Shown piece by piece: positions 52,996 through 61,923 of a stretch of DNA of 64,000 nt. The notes under the pieces were generated by a model that worked only from the letters and a program-made list of their open reading frames with translations, was not told the DNA's origin and did not search any database. The stretch's first letter is position 1, and each line of letters opens with the position of its first letter. The stretch is from a bacterium M00.F.Ca.ET.205.01.1.1 (GTDB lineage Bacteria; Pseudomonadota; Alphaproteobacteria; Rhizobiales; Rhizobiaceae): assembly GCA_004791255.1 (NCBI GenBank), contig SRUQ01000002.1, forward strand, positions 248,001 to 312,000. The letters are read 5' to 3'. Both the position numbers and the translations under genes were made by a program.

Positions 52996-55632
52996 ATGGA
53001 CGTCGTCGTCGTCGAATCGCCGGCCAAGGCGAAGACAATCAACAAATACCTCGGCAGGAACTACAAGGTTCTGGCCTCGTTCGGCCACGTCCGCGATTTG
53101 CCGGCCAAGGATGGCTCGGTGCGCCCGGATGAGGACTTCGCCATGTCCTGGGCGGTGGATACCGCCTCGGGCAAGCGCCTCACCGACATCGCCAATGCGG
53201 TCAAGGATGCCGACGGCCTAATCCTCGCCACCGACCCGGATCGCGAAGGCGAAGCCATCTCCTGGCATGTGCTCGAGGTTCTGAAGCAGAAGCGCGCGCT
53301 GAAGGACAAGCCGGTCAGCCGCGTCGTCTTCAACGCCATCACCAAGTCGTCGGTGCTGGAAGCGATGGCCAATCCGCGCCAGATCGACGTGCCGCTGGTC
53401 GATGCCTATCTCGCCCGCCGGGCGCTCGACTATCTCGTCGGTTTCACGCTCTCGCCGGTGCTGTGGCGCAAGCTGCCCGGCGCCCGCTCGGCCGGCCGCG
53501 TCCAGTCGGTGGCGCTACGCCTGGTCTGCGACCGCGAATCCGAGATCGAGCGCTTCATCCGCGAGGAATACTGGCAGATCGCGGCCATCCTCGGCACACC
53601 GCGCAACGAGAGTTTTGAAGCGCGCCTGACCGCTTTCGAGCGCAAGAAGCTGCAAAAACTCGACATCTCCAACAAGGCGCAGGCCGACGACATCAAGGCG
53701 ATGCTCGACGGCGCTGCCTTCAAGGCGCTGTCGGTCGAAGCCAAGCCGACCAAGCGCAACCCAGGCCCGCCCTTCACCACCTCGACGCTGCAGCAGGCCG
53801 CCTCTTCCGGGCTCGGCTTCTCGGCGACGCGCACCATGCAGGTGGCGCAGCGGCTCTATGAGGGCATGGACATTGGCGGCGAGACCGCCGGCCTGATCAC
53901 CTACATGCGAACCGACGGCGTGCAGATGGCGCCGGAGGCGATCGACGCCGCCCGCGATGCGATCACCAAGGAGTTCGGGCCCAAATACCTGCCGGAAAAG
54001 CCGCGCTTTTACACGACCAAGGCCAAGAACGCCCAGGAAGCGCACGAAGCCATCCGCCCGACCGATTTCATGCGCACCCCGGCTTCGGTGCGGCAATATC
54101 TCGATGCCGACCAGGCGCGGCTCTATGAACTGATCTGGAAGCGCGCCATCGCCAGCCAGATGCAGCCGGCCGAAATCGAGCGCACCACGGTCGAGATCGA
54201 GGCGGTCAACGGCGCCCGCACCGCCGAGTTGCGCGCTGTCGGCTCGGTCGTCCGCTTCGACGGCTTCATTGCTGCATACACCGACCAGAAGGACGACGAC
54301 GCCGAAGACGAGGAAAACCGCCGCCTGCCGGAGATCCGCGCCGGCGAGCAACTTGCGCGCCAGGCCATCAACGCCACCCAGCACACCACCGAGCCGCCGC
54401 CGCGCTACTCCGAGGCGTCGCTGATCAAGAAGCTGGAAGAACTCGGCATCGGCCGCCCGTCGACCTATACGGCAATCCTGAAGACGCTCGAGGATCGCGA
54501 CTACGTCACCATCGACAAGCGCCGGCTGGTGCCGCAGGCAAAAGGCCGGCTGTTGTCGGCTTTCCTGGAAAGTTTCTTCGAGCGCTATGTCGAATACGAC
54601 TTCACCGCCTCGCTCGAGGAAAAGCTCGATGAGATCTCCGACGGCAAGCTCGCCTGGAAGGACGTGCTGCGCGACTTCTGGAAGGATTTTTCAGGCGCCG
54701 TCGCCGACATCAAGGAGCTGCGCGTCACCGACGTGCTCGACGCGCTGAACGAGGAACTGGCGCCGCTGGTGTTTCCGGCGCGCGAGGACGGCTCCAACCC
54801 GCGTATCTGCCCGAAATGCGGCTCAGGCAATTTGTCGCTCAAGCTCGGCAAGTTCGGCGCCTTTGTTGGCTGCTCGAACTATCCCGAATGCTCCTACACC
54901 CGCCAGCTCGGCGACGCCGCCAACCCCAATGGCGAGAATGGCGGCGGCGAGGACGGCACCAGGCTGCTTGGCAAGGATCCCTACACGGCCGAAGAGATCA
55001 CGCTGCGTTCCGGCCGTTTCGGCCCCTATATCCAGCGCGGCGACGGCAAGGAAGCAAAGCGCTCCAGCCTGCCGAAGGGCTGGACGCCCGAGTCGATCGA
55101 CCACGAGAAGGCGCTGGCATTGCTGTCGCTGCCGCGCGACGTCGGCAAACATCCCGAAAGCGGCAAGATGATCTCGGCCGGGCTCGGCCGCTACGGTCCC
55201 TTCGTGCTGCATGACGGCACCTACGCCAATGTCGACAGCATAGAGGACGTGTTCTCGATCGGCCTCAACCGCGCCGTCACGGTGATTGCCGAGAAGCAGG
55301 CAAAGGGCAAGGGCGGCCGCAATGGCGGCACGCCGGCAGCGCTCAAGGAGCTGGGCGACCATCCCGACGGTGGCGGCAAGATCGTCGTGCGCGACGGCAA
55401 GTACGGGCCTTACGTCAATTTCGGCAAGGTCAACGCCACGCTGCCCAAGGGCAAGGATCCGCAATCGGTGACGATCGAGGAGGCGCTGGCGCTGATTGCC
55501 GAGAGAGAGGCCAAGAGTGGTGGCGGCAAGAAGCCGTTCCGCAAGGCAGCGGCGGCCAAGGCGCCCGCTGCAAAGAAAACGGCGGCCAAAAAACCGGCTT
55601 CGAAGAAGCCGGCCGCGAAGAAAAAGGGATAG
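52996..55632 (+). CDS. topA: DNA topoisomerase I
   Basis: Type IA topoisomerase of 878 residues relaxing negative supercoils. It starts MDVVVVESPAKAKTINKYLG (Toprim domain, with the acidic TDPDREGEAISWH motif around residue 80). The active-site Tyr is in LITYMRTDG near residue 300. One C4 zinc ribbon, CPKCGSGNLSLKL...CSNYPEC (about 609-633), is followed by two further Topo C-terminal repeats (SGRFGPYIQRG, DGKYGPYVNFG) without Cys, and a Lys/Ala-rich tail of about 35 residues (KKTAAKKPASKKP), typical of high-GC and alphaproteobacterial enzymes. First gene of a plus-strand series with rnr seven bases later. Confidence 0.97.
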   Translation: MDVVVVESPAKAKTINKYLGRNYKVLASFGHVRDLPAKDGSVRPDEDFAMSWAVDTASGKRLTDIANAVKDADGLILATDPDREGEAISWHVLEVLKQKRALKDKPVSRVVFNAITKSSVLEAMANPRQIDVPLVDAYLARRALDYLVGFTLSPVLWRKLPGARSAGRVQSVALRLVCDRESEIERFIREEYWQIAAILGTPRNESFEARLTAFERKKLQKLDISNKAQADDIKAMLDGAAFKALSVEAKPTKRNPGPPFTTSTLQQAASSGLGFSATRTMQVAQRLYEGMDIGGETAGLITYMRTDGVQMAPEAIDAARDAITKEFGPKYLPEKPRFYTTKAKNAQEAHEAIRPTDFMRTPASVRQYLDADQARLYELIWKRAIASQMQPAEIERTTVEIEAVNGARTAELRAVGSVVRFDGFIAAYTDQKDDDAEDEENRRLPEIRAGEQLARQAINATQHTTEPPPRYSEASLIKKLEELGIGRPSTYTAILKTLEDRDYVTIDKRRLVPQAKGRLLSAFLESFFERYVEYDFTASLEEKLDEISDGKLAWKDVLRDFWKDFSGAVADIKELRVTDVLDALNEELAPLVFPAREDGSNPRICPKCGSGNLSLKLGKFGAFVGCSNYPECSYTRQLGDAANPNGENGGGEDGTRLLGKDPYTAEEITLRSGRFGPYIQRGDGKEAKRSSLPKGWTPESIDHEKALALLSLPRDVGKHPESGKMISAGLGRYGPFVLHDGTYANVDSIEDVFSIGLNRAVTVIAEKQAKGKGGRNGGTPAALKELGDHPDGGGKIVVRDGKYGPYVNFGKVNATLPKGKDPQSVTIEEALALIAEREAKSGGGKKPFRKAAAAKAPAAKKTAAKKPASKKPAAKKKG

Positions 55633-55638
55633 GACGGC

Positions 55639-57945
55639 GTGGCGCGCAAGATCTCCGGACGAAGCCACGGCGATCCGCGCACCGCCGACACCAGGGCCAA
55701 GGTCAAGGACGACTACCGGCCCTCGCGTGACGAGATCCTGCGCTATATCGCCGAAAACCCCGACCGCGCCGGAAAGCGCGACATCGCCAAGGCGTTCGCG
55801 CTGCGCGGCGACGACCGCATCTGGCTGAAGGACATTTTGCGCGATCTGCAGGATGAAGGCATCCTGACCAGGGAGCGCAAGCGGCTGGCCCGCGTCGGCG
55901 CCCTGCCCCATGTCGCCATACTCGACATTTTTGGCCGCGACGGCGACGGCATTTTGCTGGCGCACCCGACCGAGGCCGTCGGCCCGGGCGAACCGCCAGT
56001 CGTCTCGATCCGCGTCTCGCGCGGCGGCAATGGCCCGGCACCGGGCATTGGTGACCGGGTGCTGGCCAAGACGTTTCCGACCGACGATCCGTCAGGCCCG
56101 GCCTACACCGGGCGGGTGATGAAGATTTTCGAGAAGCGGAACGATGCCGTGCTCGGTGTCTTTCGCATTCTGCAGGACGGCAGCTTCCGCATCGAGCCGG
56201 TGGAACGCCGCCAGCCCGAACTGATCGTCGACAAGGAATTCCAGAACGGTGCCAAGAACGGCGATCTGGTCGAGGTCGAACCGGCGCGCGCCTCCCGCTA
56301 CGGGCTGCCGCGCGCCAAGGTGCTCAACGTGCTGGGCTCGCTGACCAGCGAGAAGGCGGTCTCGATGATCGCCATTCACGCCCACGACATTCCGCATATC
56401 TTTCCCGCCGACGTCATAGCCGAATCCGAAGCGATGAAGCCGGCGACGCTTGCTCACCGCGAGGACTGGCGCGACCTGCCGCTGGTGACCATCGATCCGG
56501 CCGATGCCAAGGACCATGACGATGCGGTGTTCGCCACGACGGATCCGGACGAGAAGAACCCCGGCGGCGTCATAGCCACCGTGGCCATCGCCGACGTCGC
56601 CGCCTATGTGCGCCATGGCACAGCGCTCGACCGTGAGGCGCTGAAGCGCGGCAATTCGGTCTATTTCCCGGACCGCGTCGTGCCGATGCTGCCCGAACGC
56701 ATCTCCAATGATCTCTGTTCGCTGCGCGAAGGCCAGGACCGCCCGGCGCTTGCCGTGCGCATGACTTTTTCGGCCGACGGCCACAAGATCAGGCATTCCT
56801 TCCACCGCGTGATGATCAAGTCGGCGGCCAAGCTCGCCTATCCGCAGGCACAGGCGGCCATTGACGGAGCGCCGGACGACAAGACCGGCCCGATCCTCGA
56901 CACGGTGCTGAAACCGCTATGGGATGCCTATGCGATCCTGAAGCGGGGTCGCGATGGCCGCCAGCCGCTGGAACTCGACCTGCCGGAACGCAAGATCATG
57001 CTCAAGCCCGACGGCACCGTCGACCGCGTCGTCGTGCCGGAACGGCTCGACGCCCACAAGCTGGTCGAAGAATTCATGATCCAGGCCAATGTCGCCGCCG
57101 CCGAGACGCTGGAAGCGAAGAAGCAGGCGCTGGTGTTCCGTATCCATGATGCGCCGTCGCTGGCCAAGCAGGAATCGCTGCGCGAATTCCTGCAGACGCT
57201 CGGTCTTTCACTGGCGCGCGGCGCGCAGATGCGGCCAAGCCAGTTCAACGGGATACTGGAGCGCGTGCGCGGCGCCGACAACGAGGCCCTGGTCAATGAG
57301 GTGGTGCTGCGCTCGCAGAGCCAGGCCGAATATTCGCCTGTGAATATCGGCCATTTCGGCCTCAATTTGAAGCGCTACGCGCATTTCACCTCGCCGATCC
57401 GCCGCTACGCCGACCTGATCGTGCATCGCGGGCTGATTGCCGCGCTCGGCCTCGGCCCGGGCGGGCTGACGCAGGACGAGGAAGCGAGGCTCGAAGACGT
57501 CTCGGAATTGATCTCCGCCACGGAACGGCGCGCCATGGCGGCCGAGCGCGACACGGTCGACCGGCTGATATCAGCCTATCTCGCCGAGCGGATCGACGAC
57601 CGCTTCGACGCCCGCATTTCCGGCGTCACCAAATCGGGACTATTTGTCCAATTGCCGCAGTATGGCGCGGATGGTTTTATCCCGGTGTCAACACTGGGTG
57701 GCGACTACTATATATACGACGAAACGGCCCGCTCGCTCTACGGAGAACGCTCGGGCAAGGGCTATCAGCTGGCGGACCGCGTCGAGGTCCGTCTCGTCGA
57801 GGTGGCGCCGATGGCAGGTGCGATGCGCTTCGAGATGTTGACCGACCCGAAGCCTTTGCCAGGCTCCAAAAGGTCGTTTCTCAAGGCTAAAGGCCGCGCC
57901 CGTGCGTCACAATCGCGCTCCGGCCCGCGCGGCAGGAGACGATGA
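55639..57945 (+). CDS. rnr: Ribonuclease R
   Basis: Processive 3'-5' exoribonuclease of 768 residues. An N-terminal helix-turn-helix-like segment (IAKAFALRGDDRIWLKDILRDL) is followed by cold-shock domains, the RNB catalytic domain with DPADAKDHDDAVF (metal-binding Asp cluster, about residue 290), SPIRRYADLIVHRGL, and a C-terminal S1 domain (ARISGVTKSGLFVQLPQYGADGFIPV), ending in a basic tail. The start is GTG at 55639 with AGGA four bases upstream, overlapping the topA stop. Its TGA overlaps the following ATG. Confidence 0.96.
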   Translation: MARKISGRSHGDPRTADTRAKVKDDYRPSRDEILRYIAENPDRAGKRDIAKAFALRGDDRIWLKDILRDLQDEGILTRERKRLARVGALPHVAILDIFGRDGDGILLAHPTEAVGPGEPPVVSIRVSRGGNGPAPGIGDRVLAKTFPTDDPSGPAYTGRVMKIFEKRNDAVLGVFRILQDGSFRIEPVERRQPELIVDKEFQNGAKNGDLVEVEPARASRYGLPRAKVLNVLGSLTSEKAVSMIAIHAHDIPHIFPADVIAESEAMKPATLAHREDWRDLPLVTIDPADAKDHDDAVFATTDPDEKNPGGVIATVAIADVAAYVRHGTALDREALKRGNSVYFPDRVVPMLPERISNDLCSLREGQDRPALAVRMTFSADGHKIRHSFHRVMIKSAAKLAYPQAQAAIDGAPDDKTGPILDTVLKPLWDAYAILKRGRDGRQPLELDLPERKIMLKPDGTVDRVVVPERLDAHKLVEEFMIQANVAAAETLEAKKQALVFRIHDAPSLAKQESLREFLQTLGLSLARGAQMRPSQFNGILERVRGADNEALVNEVVLRSQSQAEYSPVNIGHFGLNLKRYAHFTSPIRRYADLIVHRGLIAALGLGPGGLTQDEEARLEDVSELISATERRAMAAERDTVDRLISAYLAERIDDRFDARISGVTKSGLFVQLPQYGADGFIPVSTLGGDYYIYDETARSLYGERSGKGYQLADRVEVRLVEVAPMAGAMRFEMLTDPKPLPGSKRSFLKAKGRARASQSRSGPRGRRR

Positions 57946-58391
57946 TGGCAAGAGGCATGGAAGAACAGATTTTCGGCGGCGAGCTCCATTCGGGCCGCGC
58001 TGCGCGCCCGCTGTGGACGGCGATGAAGCGTGGCATGCTTGGCCGCTGCCCGCATTGCGGCGAAGGCAAGCTGTTTCGCGGCTTCACCAAGACCGTCGAA
58101 ACCTGCGCGGTCTGCGGCGAGGAAATTCATCACCATCGCGCCGATGATCTGCCCGCCTATCTGGTGATCGTCATCGTCGGCCACATCGTGCTCGGCGCCT
58201 TCATGGGCATCGAGGCGACCTCGACGCTCTCCACCTGGCAGCACATCGCCATCTGGGTGCCGCTAACCATCCTGTTGTCGGTCGCGCTGCTGCAGCCGGT
58301 AAAGGGCGCCGTCATCGGCCTGCAATGGGCCTTCTATATGCACGGCTTCAGCGGCGAAAAGGATGAGCTAGAGCTCCATCCCGGCGCCTGA
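57942..58391 (+). CDS. DUF983 family small membrane protein
   Basis: Protein of 149 residues. An N-terminal zinc-ribbon-like pair, CPHCGEGKLFRGF and CAVCGEEIHHH (about residues 36-66), precedes two membrane helices (about 72-95, LPAYLVIVIVGHIVLGAFMGI, and 102-125). This layout is DUF983, often encoded near cytochrome oxidase or rnr genes; function unknown. Translationally coupled to rnr by a four-base ATGA overlap. Confidence 0.88.
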   Translation: MMARGMEEQIFGGELHSGRAARPLWTAMKRGMLGRCPHCGEGKLFRGFTKTVETCAVCGEEIHHHRADDLPAYLVIVIVGHIVLGAFMGIEATSTLSTWQHIAIWVPLTILLSVALLQPVKGAVIGLQWAFYMHGFSGEKDELELHPGA

Positions 58392-58463
58392 GACGGCCGC
58401 TGGCGCAACGTGCAATCGCTAAGGCCACTTTCGCATGCAAGAAGTTTCCGCTAGGTCCAGCGC

Positions 58464-59204
58464 ATGGAAGCAATGACCAAGGCGGACGTCGACAAGCTCG
58501 ACAAGGGTCTTGCCGCGCATGGCGGTCGGCCCTTGCGTCCGCGTGACGCCGCGACCCTGATCCTACTCGACCGCAAGGGCGATGACGTCCTGGTGCTGAT
58601 GGGCCGCCGCCATGCCGGCCATGCATTCATGCCGGGCAAATTCGTCTTTCCCGGCGGTCGCACGGACCCGGCCGACAGTCGCATCCCGACGGCGACCGCC
58701 CTGCAACCGGAGCAGGAGGCAAAGCTCACCGCCGGTCCAGGCCGCACCAGCGCGGCGCGCGCTCGCGCCATCGCCCTGTCGGCCATCCGCGAGACCTATG
58801 AGGAAGCCGGCCTGCTGCTTGGCCGCAAGGGCGCCTTTGTCACCACAAGGCGCGACTGGCAGGGTTTCGTCGACCATGGCGTGACCCCGTCGCTGGAAGC
58901 GCTGCGCTTCATCGCGCGCGCCATCACGCCACCCAACCGGGTCCGCCGCTTCGACACCCGCTTCTTCTGCGCCTGGCGCGACGACGTCGCCATGGAATTG
59001 CCCGATGGCGGCCCGACCAACGAGCTGGAGGAACTGGTCTGGCTGCCGCTTGCCAAGGCAAAGCAGGCTGACATACCCGACATCACCCGGATGATTCTGG
59101 AGGAGTTGGAAAAGCGGCTCGCCAATGATCCATTGCTGCGGCCGGGCAGCCCTGTCCCCTTCTACCGGCTGGTGCGTAACCGCTTCACCCGCGAAATTCT
59201 GTAG
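58464..59204 (+). CDS. NUDIX hydrolase with split Nudix box
   Basis: Protein of 246 residues. The Nudix box is divided: GKFVFPGGR (residues 54-62) is separated by about 45 residues from the helix AIRETYEEAGLLLG (about 110-123), which carries the metal-binding REx2EE residues. Such an insertion is seen in NUDT19/RNase-like coenzyme A hydrolases. The substrate is unknown; coenzyme A or nucleotide diphosphates are possible. 72 bases after the DUF983 gene and 15 before the next MFS gene, so probably in the same transcript. Confidence 0.85.
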   Translation: MEAMTKADVDKLDKGLAAHGGRPLRPRDAATLILLDRKGDDVLVLMGRRHAGHAFMPGKFVFPGGRTDPADSRIPTATALQPEQEAKLTAGPGRTSAARARAIALSAIRETYEEAGLLLGRKGAFVTTRRDWQGFVDHGVTPSLEALRFIARAITPPNRVRRFDTRFFCAWRDDVAMELPDGGPTNELEELVWLPLAKAKQADIPDITRMILEELEKRLANDPLLRPGSPVPFYRLVRNRFTREIL

Positions 59205-59219
59205 AGTATTCAAGGTTCC

Positions 59220-60395
59220 ATGACGGTCGATACCCAACCGCAGGGCGACGAACGCGTACATTGGCTGCCGATGGTGGCGGCGATTTCGTCGATCAGCGTC
59301 GTCGGCATCGCCATCGGCCTCGGCATGCCGCTGCTCAGCGTCATCCTGGAAACGCGGGGCCATTCGGCATCGATGATCGGCCTCAACACGGCGGTGGCCG
59401 GCCTGGCTTCGATCGCCGGCGCACCGCTCGCCACGCCGCTTGCCATGCGCTTCGGCGTCGCCTGGACCATGCTTGGCATGATCCTGCTCGGCGCGCTGGC
59501 CTTTGTCGGTTTCCATTTCGCGCCCGATTTCTGGATGTGGTTTCCGCTGCGCGTCGTGCTGCACATCGCGCTGACAGTGCTGTTCATCCTGTCGGAATTC
59601 TGGATCAGCACCTCGGCGCCGCCACACCGGCGCGGCCTCGTGCTTGGTATCTACGCCACGGTCTTGTCGCTCGGCTTTGCCGCCGGACCGTGGCTGTTCG
59701 CGCATCTCGGCAGCTCAGGCTTCCGGCCGTTCGGCGTCATCATCGCGCTGGTGACCCTGGCCGCCATACCGGTGCTTGCCGCGCGCAACGAGAGCCCCGC
59801 CATTGTCGTCGACGGCGAAACGAGCAACTTCCTGCGCTACATCTGGCTGGTGCCGACCGCGACCTTTGCTGTGCTGGTGTTTGGCGCGGTCGAGACCGGC
59901 GGTTTCGCGCTCTTTCCGGTCTATGGCAACCGTATCGGCTATTCCGAAGCCGACGCCGCCTTGCTCTTGACCATGATCGGTCTCGGCAATGTGCTGCTGC
60001 AGATCCCGATCGGCATGATCAGCGACCGCGTGTCGGATCGACGCTATCTGCTTCTGGCCTGCGCCGCCGTCGGGCTTGTCGGCACGGTCTTCATGCCGCA
60101 TCTGGCCGGCAACTGGCACCTGATGGCAGGACTGCTGTTTGTGTGGGGCGGCGTGGTCGCGGCCATGTATACGATCGGCCTTGCCCATCTCGGCTCGCAG
60201 CTTTCCGGCCACGAACTGGCCTCCGCCAATGCCGCCTTCGTGCTGTGCTACGGCGTCGGCATGGTGCTTGGTCCGCAAGCGATCGGCATCGGCATGGACG
60301 CGTTCGGGCCTTCCGGCTTCGGCTGGTCGCTCGGCCTGTTCTTCGCCGCCTACATCGTCCTTGTCGGCGTCAGGCTCGTCCGCAAGATTCTTTAG
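59220..60395 (+). CDS. MFS transporter (YcaD/arabinose-efflux-like)
   Basis: Inner-membrane protein of 391 residues with 12 predicted helices. It shows SVVGIAIGLGMPLLSVILETRG in helix 1, the ATPLAMRFG loop and WISTSAPPHRRGLVLGIYATVLSLGFAAGPWLF (a motif C-like helix). Similar proteins are annotated as MFS efflux permeases of unknown substrate. AAGG seven bases before the ATG supports the start. It follows the NUDIX gene closely. Confidence 0.83.
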   Translation: MTVDTQPQGDERVHWLPMVAAISSISVVGIAIGLGMPLLSVILETRGHSASMIGLNTAVAGLASIAGAPLATPLAMRFGVAWTMLGMILLGALAFVGFHFAPDFWMWFPLRVVLHIALTVLFILSEFWISTSAPPHRRGLVLGIYATVLSLGFAAGPWLFAHLGSSGFRPFGVIIALVTLAAIPVLAARNESPAIVVDGETSNFLRYIWLVPTATFAVLVFGAVETGGFALFPVYGNRIGYSEADAALLLTMIGLGNVLLQIPIGMISDRVSDRRYLLLACAAVGLVGTVFMPHLAGNWHLMAGLLFVWGGVVAAMYTIGLAHLGSQLSGHELASANAAFVLCYGVGMVLGPQAIGIGMDAFGPSGFGWSLGLFFAAYIVLVGVRLVRKIL

Positions 60396-60439
60396 TCGAT
60401 ACCGTTCGCCAACTCTCCTTTCCCTGTCGGCCGGTGACA

Positions 60440-60467
60440 GCCTGCTGACAGAACCGTGTCAGCAGGC
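60440..60467. terminator. Stem-loop after the MFS gene
   Basis: Perfect 11-base arms GCCTGCTGACA (60440-60450) and TGTCAGCAGGC (60457-60467) around GAACCG, 45 bases after the MFS stop and 45 before the next start. No T-run follows, so it may be an attenuator, an operator or a terminator of the topA-rnr transcript. Confidence 0.5.
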
Positions 60468-60511
60468 CCGAGCTATAAGGTGGTCCCAGCACGATGAAGA
60501 GAGGATATCCG

Positions 60512-60970
60512 ATGATCGATAGCGGCTTCGAGACCACGTCCCTGCGCATGACGCTCCTGCTGCTCGTGACGTTCCAGGCGCCGGTGGCCGATGTCGACCG
60601 AATCATGGACGCGGTGGTGGCGATCACCCCGCTCGGCACGGGCAAATATGACCGCAATGCCTACCAATCGGCGCATGGCATCGAGCGCTACAGACCGCTT
60701 GACGGCGCCGCGGCCGGCGCCGAGACCGAATTGCGTCGCCGCCCAGGCACTGTCGAGGTGTCGTTCGAACTGCCCGACGACCAGGCGCTCGCGGCACGCG
60801 TCGTCGAGGCGATTTTCCAGGCGCACTCCTATCAGGAGCCGGTGATCCGTATTCAGCCGATTCTTGCCAGCCGCTCCAAGGGGCTCGAAGACCAGGCCAA
60901 CCCGAATCGCTGGTGGAACACGACAGGCGATTGGAAGAAAACCATCGTCCTGGTGGCAGAGCCGGTATGA
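60512..60970 (+). CDS. PII/CutA-like small protein (Nif3 insertion-domain type)
   Basis: Protein of 152 residues resembling the ferredoxin-like insert domain found in Nif3/YqfO proteins and in stand-alone relatives (COG3323 group). It opens LRMTLLLLVTFQAP, has a GTGKYDRNAYQSAHGIERYRPL block and a second half of EVSFELPDDQALAARVVEAIFQAHSYQEPVI, the beta-alpha-beta pattern of a PII-like trimer. Relatives are often mislabelled NGG1p-interacting factor. ATG 60512 is preferred over an ATG 18 bases earlier because the AGAGAGGA site lies six bases upstream of it. Ligand unknown. Confidence 0.7.
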   Translation: MIDSGFETTSLRMTLLLLVTFQAPVADVDRIMDAVVAITPLGTGKYDRNAYQSAHGIERYRPLDGAAAGAETELRRRPGTVEVSFELPDDQALAARVVEAIFQAHSYQEPVIRIQPILASRSKGLEDQANPNRWWNTTGDWKKTIVLVAEPV

Positions 60971-61040
60971 TTGCCGGCCGCGGCCGGCTTCGGCTGCGCT
61001 TGCAGGGACCGATAGTGCATCAGTTTGAAATCTGCCCCAG

Positions 61041-61463
61041 CTATTGCCGCACAAGATGCAGGCGGCCTTTCTCGATTGAACTCGTGCCCTTAGGCGCGAA
61101 GAAACACCTCCATCTGTATCTCTCGTAGGTCTCGAACTTCATATGGGGAATGATCGTTCGATAGAACGTCATTAAATGCTCGCAGAGATGGTAGCGGTCA
61201 TCGGGGGAGGCTTGGACACGCGCTCTAGGGATAAACCACTCCGGCTCTTGCGGCTCGTTCATATATGCAGGACGGGGCAGCCTGACGTAGTAGCCGTCTT
61301 TCGTCTCCCTGACCTCGCGAGGGTCTATCGGATGGCAATCTTTGTTGCCGCAGCAATCAGATTGCATAACCGGGTCTTTCTTGCCGGTGTACCAATCGTG
61401 GGCGTCCGCGTCGCCAGATAGGACCAGCCACGCCATCACGATCCATCTTCTTGGCTGTCCCAT
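61041..61463 (-). CDS. Small secreted Cys-containing protein of unknown function
   Basis: Protein of 140 residues, not a family I can name. A short signal-like N-terminus (WIVMAWLVLSGDADA) is followed by HDWYTGKKDPV and a CCGNKDCHPIDP motif. Further Cys lie in YHLCEHL and YRWRCFF. Similar HDWY/CCG-DC proteins occur in rhizobia. Lower GC than the flanking genes. It lies convergent to the PII-like gene and stands alone. Confidence 0.65.
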   Translation of the reverse strand: MGQPRRWIVMAWLVLSGDADAHDWYTGKKDPVMQSDCCGNKDCHPIDPREVRETKDGYYVRLPRPAYMNEPQEPEWFIPRARVQASPDDRYHLCEHLMTFYRTIIPHMKFETYERYRWRCFFAPKGTSSIEKGRLHLVRQ

Positions 61464-61583
61464 GACATCCCTCGCATTCCCGGATAAGAATATATTAGCG
61501 AGGTCTAATTGTCATCCGGCAGCTCGCGCCGGCCATTTGAACGGCGATCTTCATACTGATGCACTACCCAAGGAGCGCCGGGC

Positions 61584-61611
61584 TTGACTTTCCGGCGGTG
61601 TTCTTTATGTG
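61584..61611 (+). promoter_or_regulatory. Candidate rpmG promoter
   Basis: TTGACT (61584-61589) and TATGTG (61606-61611) are spaced 16 bases, about 80 bases before the rpmG start. The -35 is near perfect, the -10 weak, as is common for rhizobial housekeeping promoters. The rest of 61464-61690 shows nothing else. Confidence 0.45.
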
Positions 61612-61690
61612 TCGCGCCAAGTTTCCCGCGTCCGGGTGTTTTCCCGTGCTCCAGCGGCTAAAACCCCACAAACACTAACGGACTGATATC

Positions 61691-61858
61691 ATGGCCAAAG
61701 CCGCAAACATCAAGATCAAGCTTCTGTCGACCGCCGACACCGGTTTCTTCTACGTGACCAGCAAGAACAGCCGTACCAAGACCGACAAGCTGTCGTTCCG
61801 CAAGTACGATCCGGTCGCCAAGAAGCACGTCGAGTTCAAGGAAACCAAGATCAAGTAA
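61691..61858 (+). CDS. rpmG: 50S ribosomal protein L33
   Basis: Ribosomal protein of 55 residues, beginning [18 protein letters not shown] and ending [10 protein letters not shown], the standard bacterial L33 length and pattern (KIKLxSxAxTGFFYxTxKNxR). It lacks the zinc CxxC pairs, so it is the Zn-independent C- type. Read directly from bases 61691-61858. Monocistronic, with its own candidate promoter and a strong terminator. Confidence 0.96.
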   Translation: MAKAANIKIKLLSTADTGFFYVTSKNSRTKTDKLSFRKYDPVAKKHVEFKETKIK

Positions 61859-61875
61859 TCTGGTTTTCCAGGAAT

Positions 61876-61910
61876 ACGAAAAACGCCGCCCACCGGGCGG
61901 CGTTTTTCGT
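61876..61910. terminator. Strong bidirectional intrinsic terminator
   Basis: Perfect 16-base stem: ACGAAAAACGCCGCCC (61876-61891) and GGGCGGCGTTTTTCGT (61895-61910) around ACC. The A-run and T-run on either side let it terminate both rpmG (plus) and the ABC transporter operon (minus), whose stop is 14 bases beyond. Confidence 0.93.
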
Positions 61911-61923
61911 TGAATAGCCTTGG

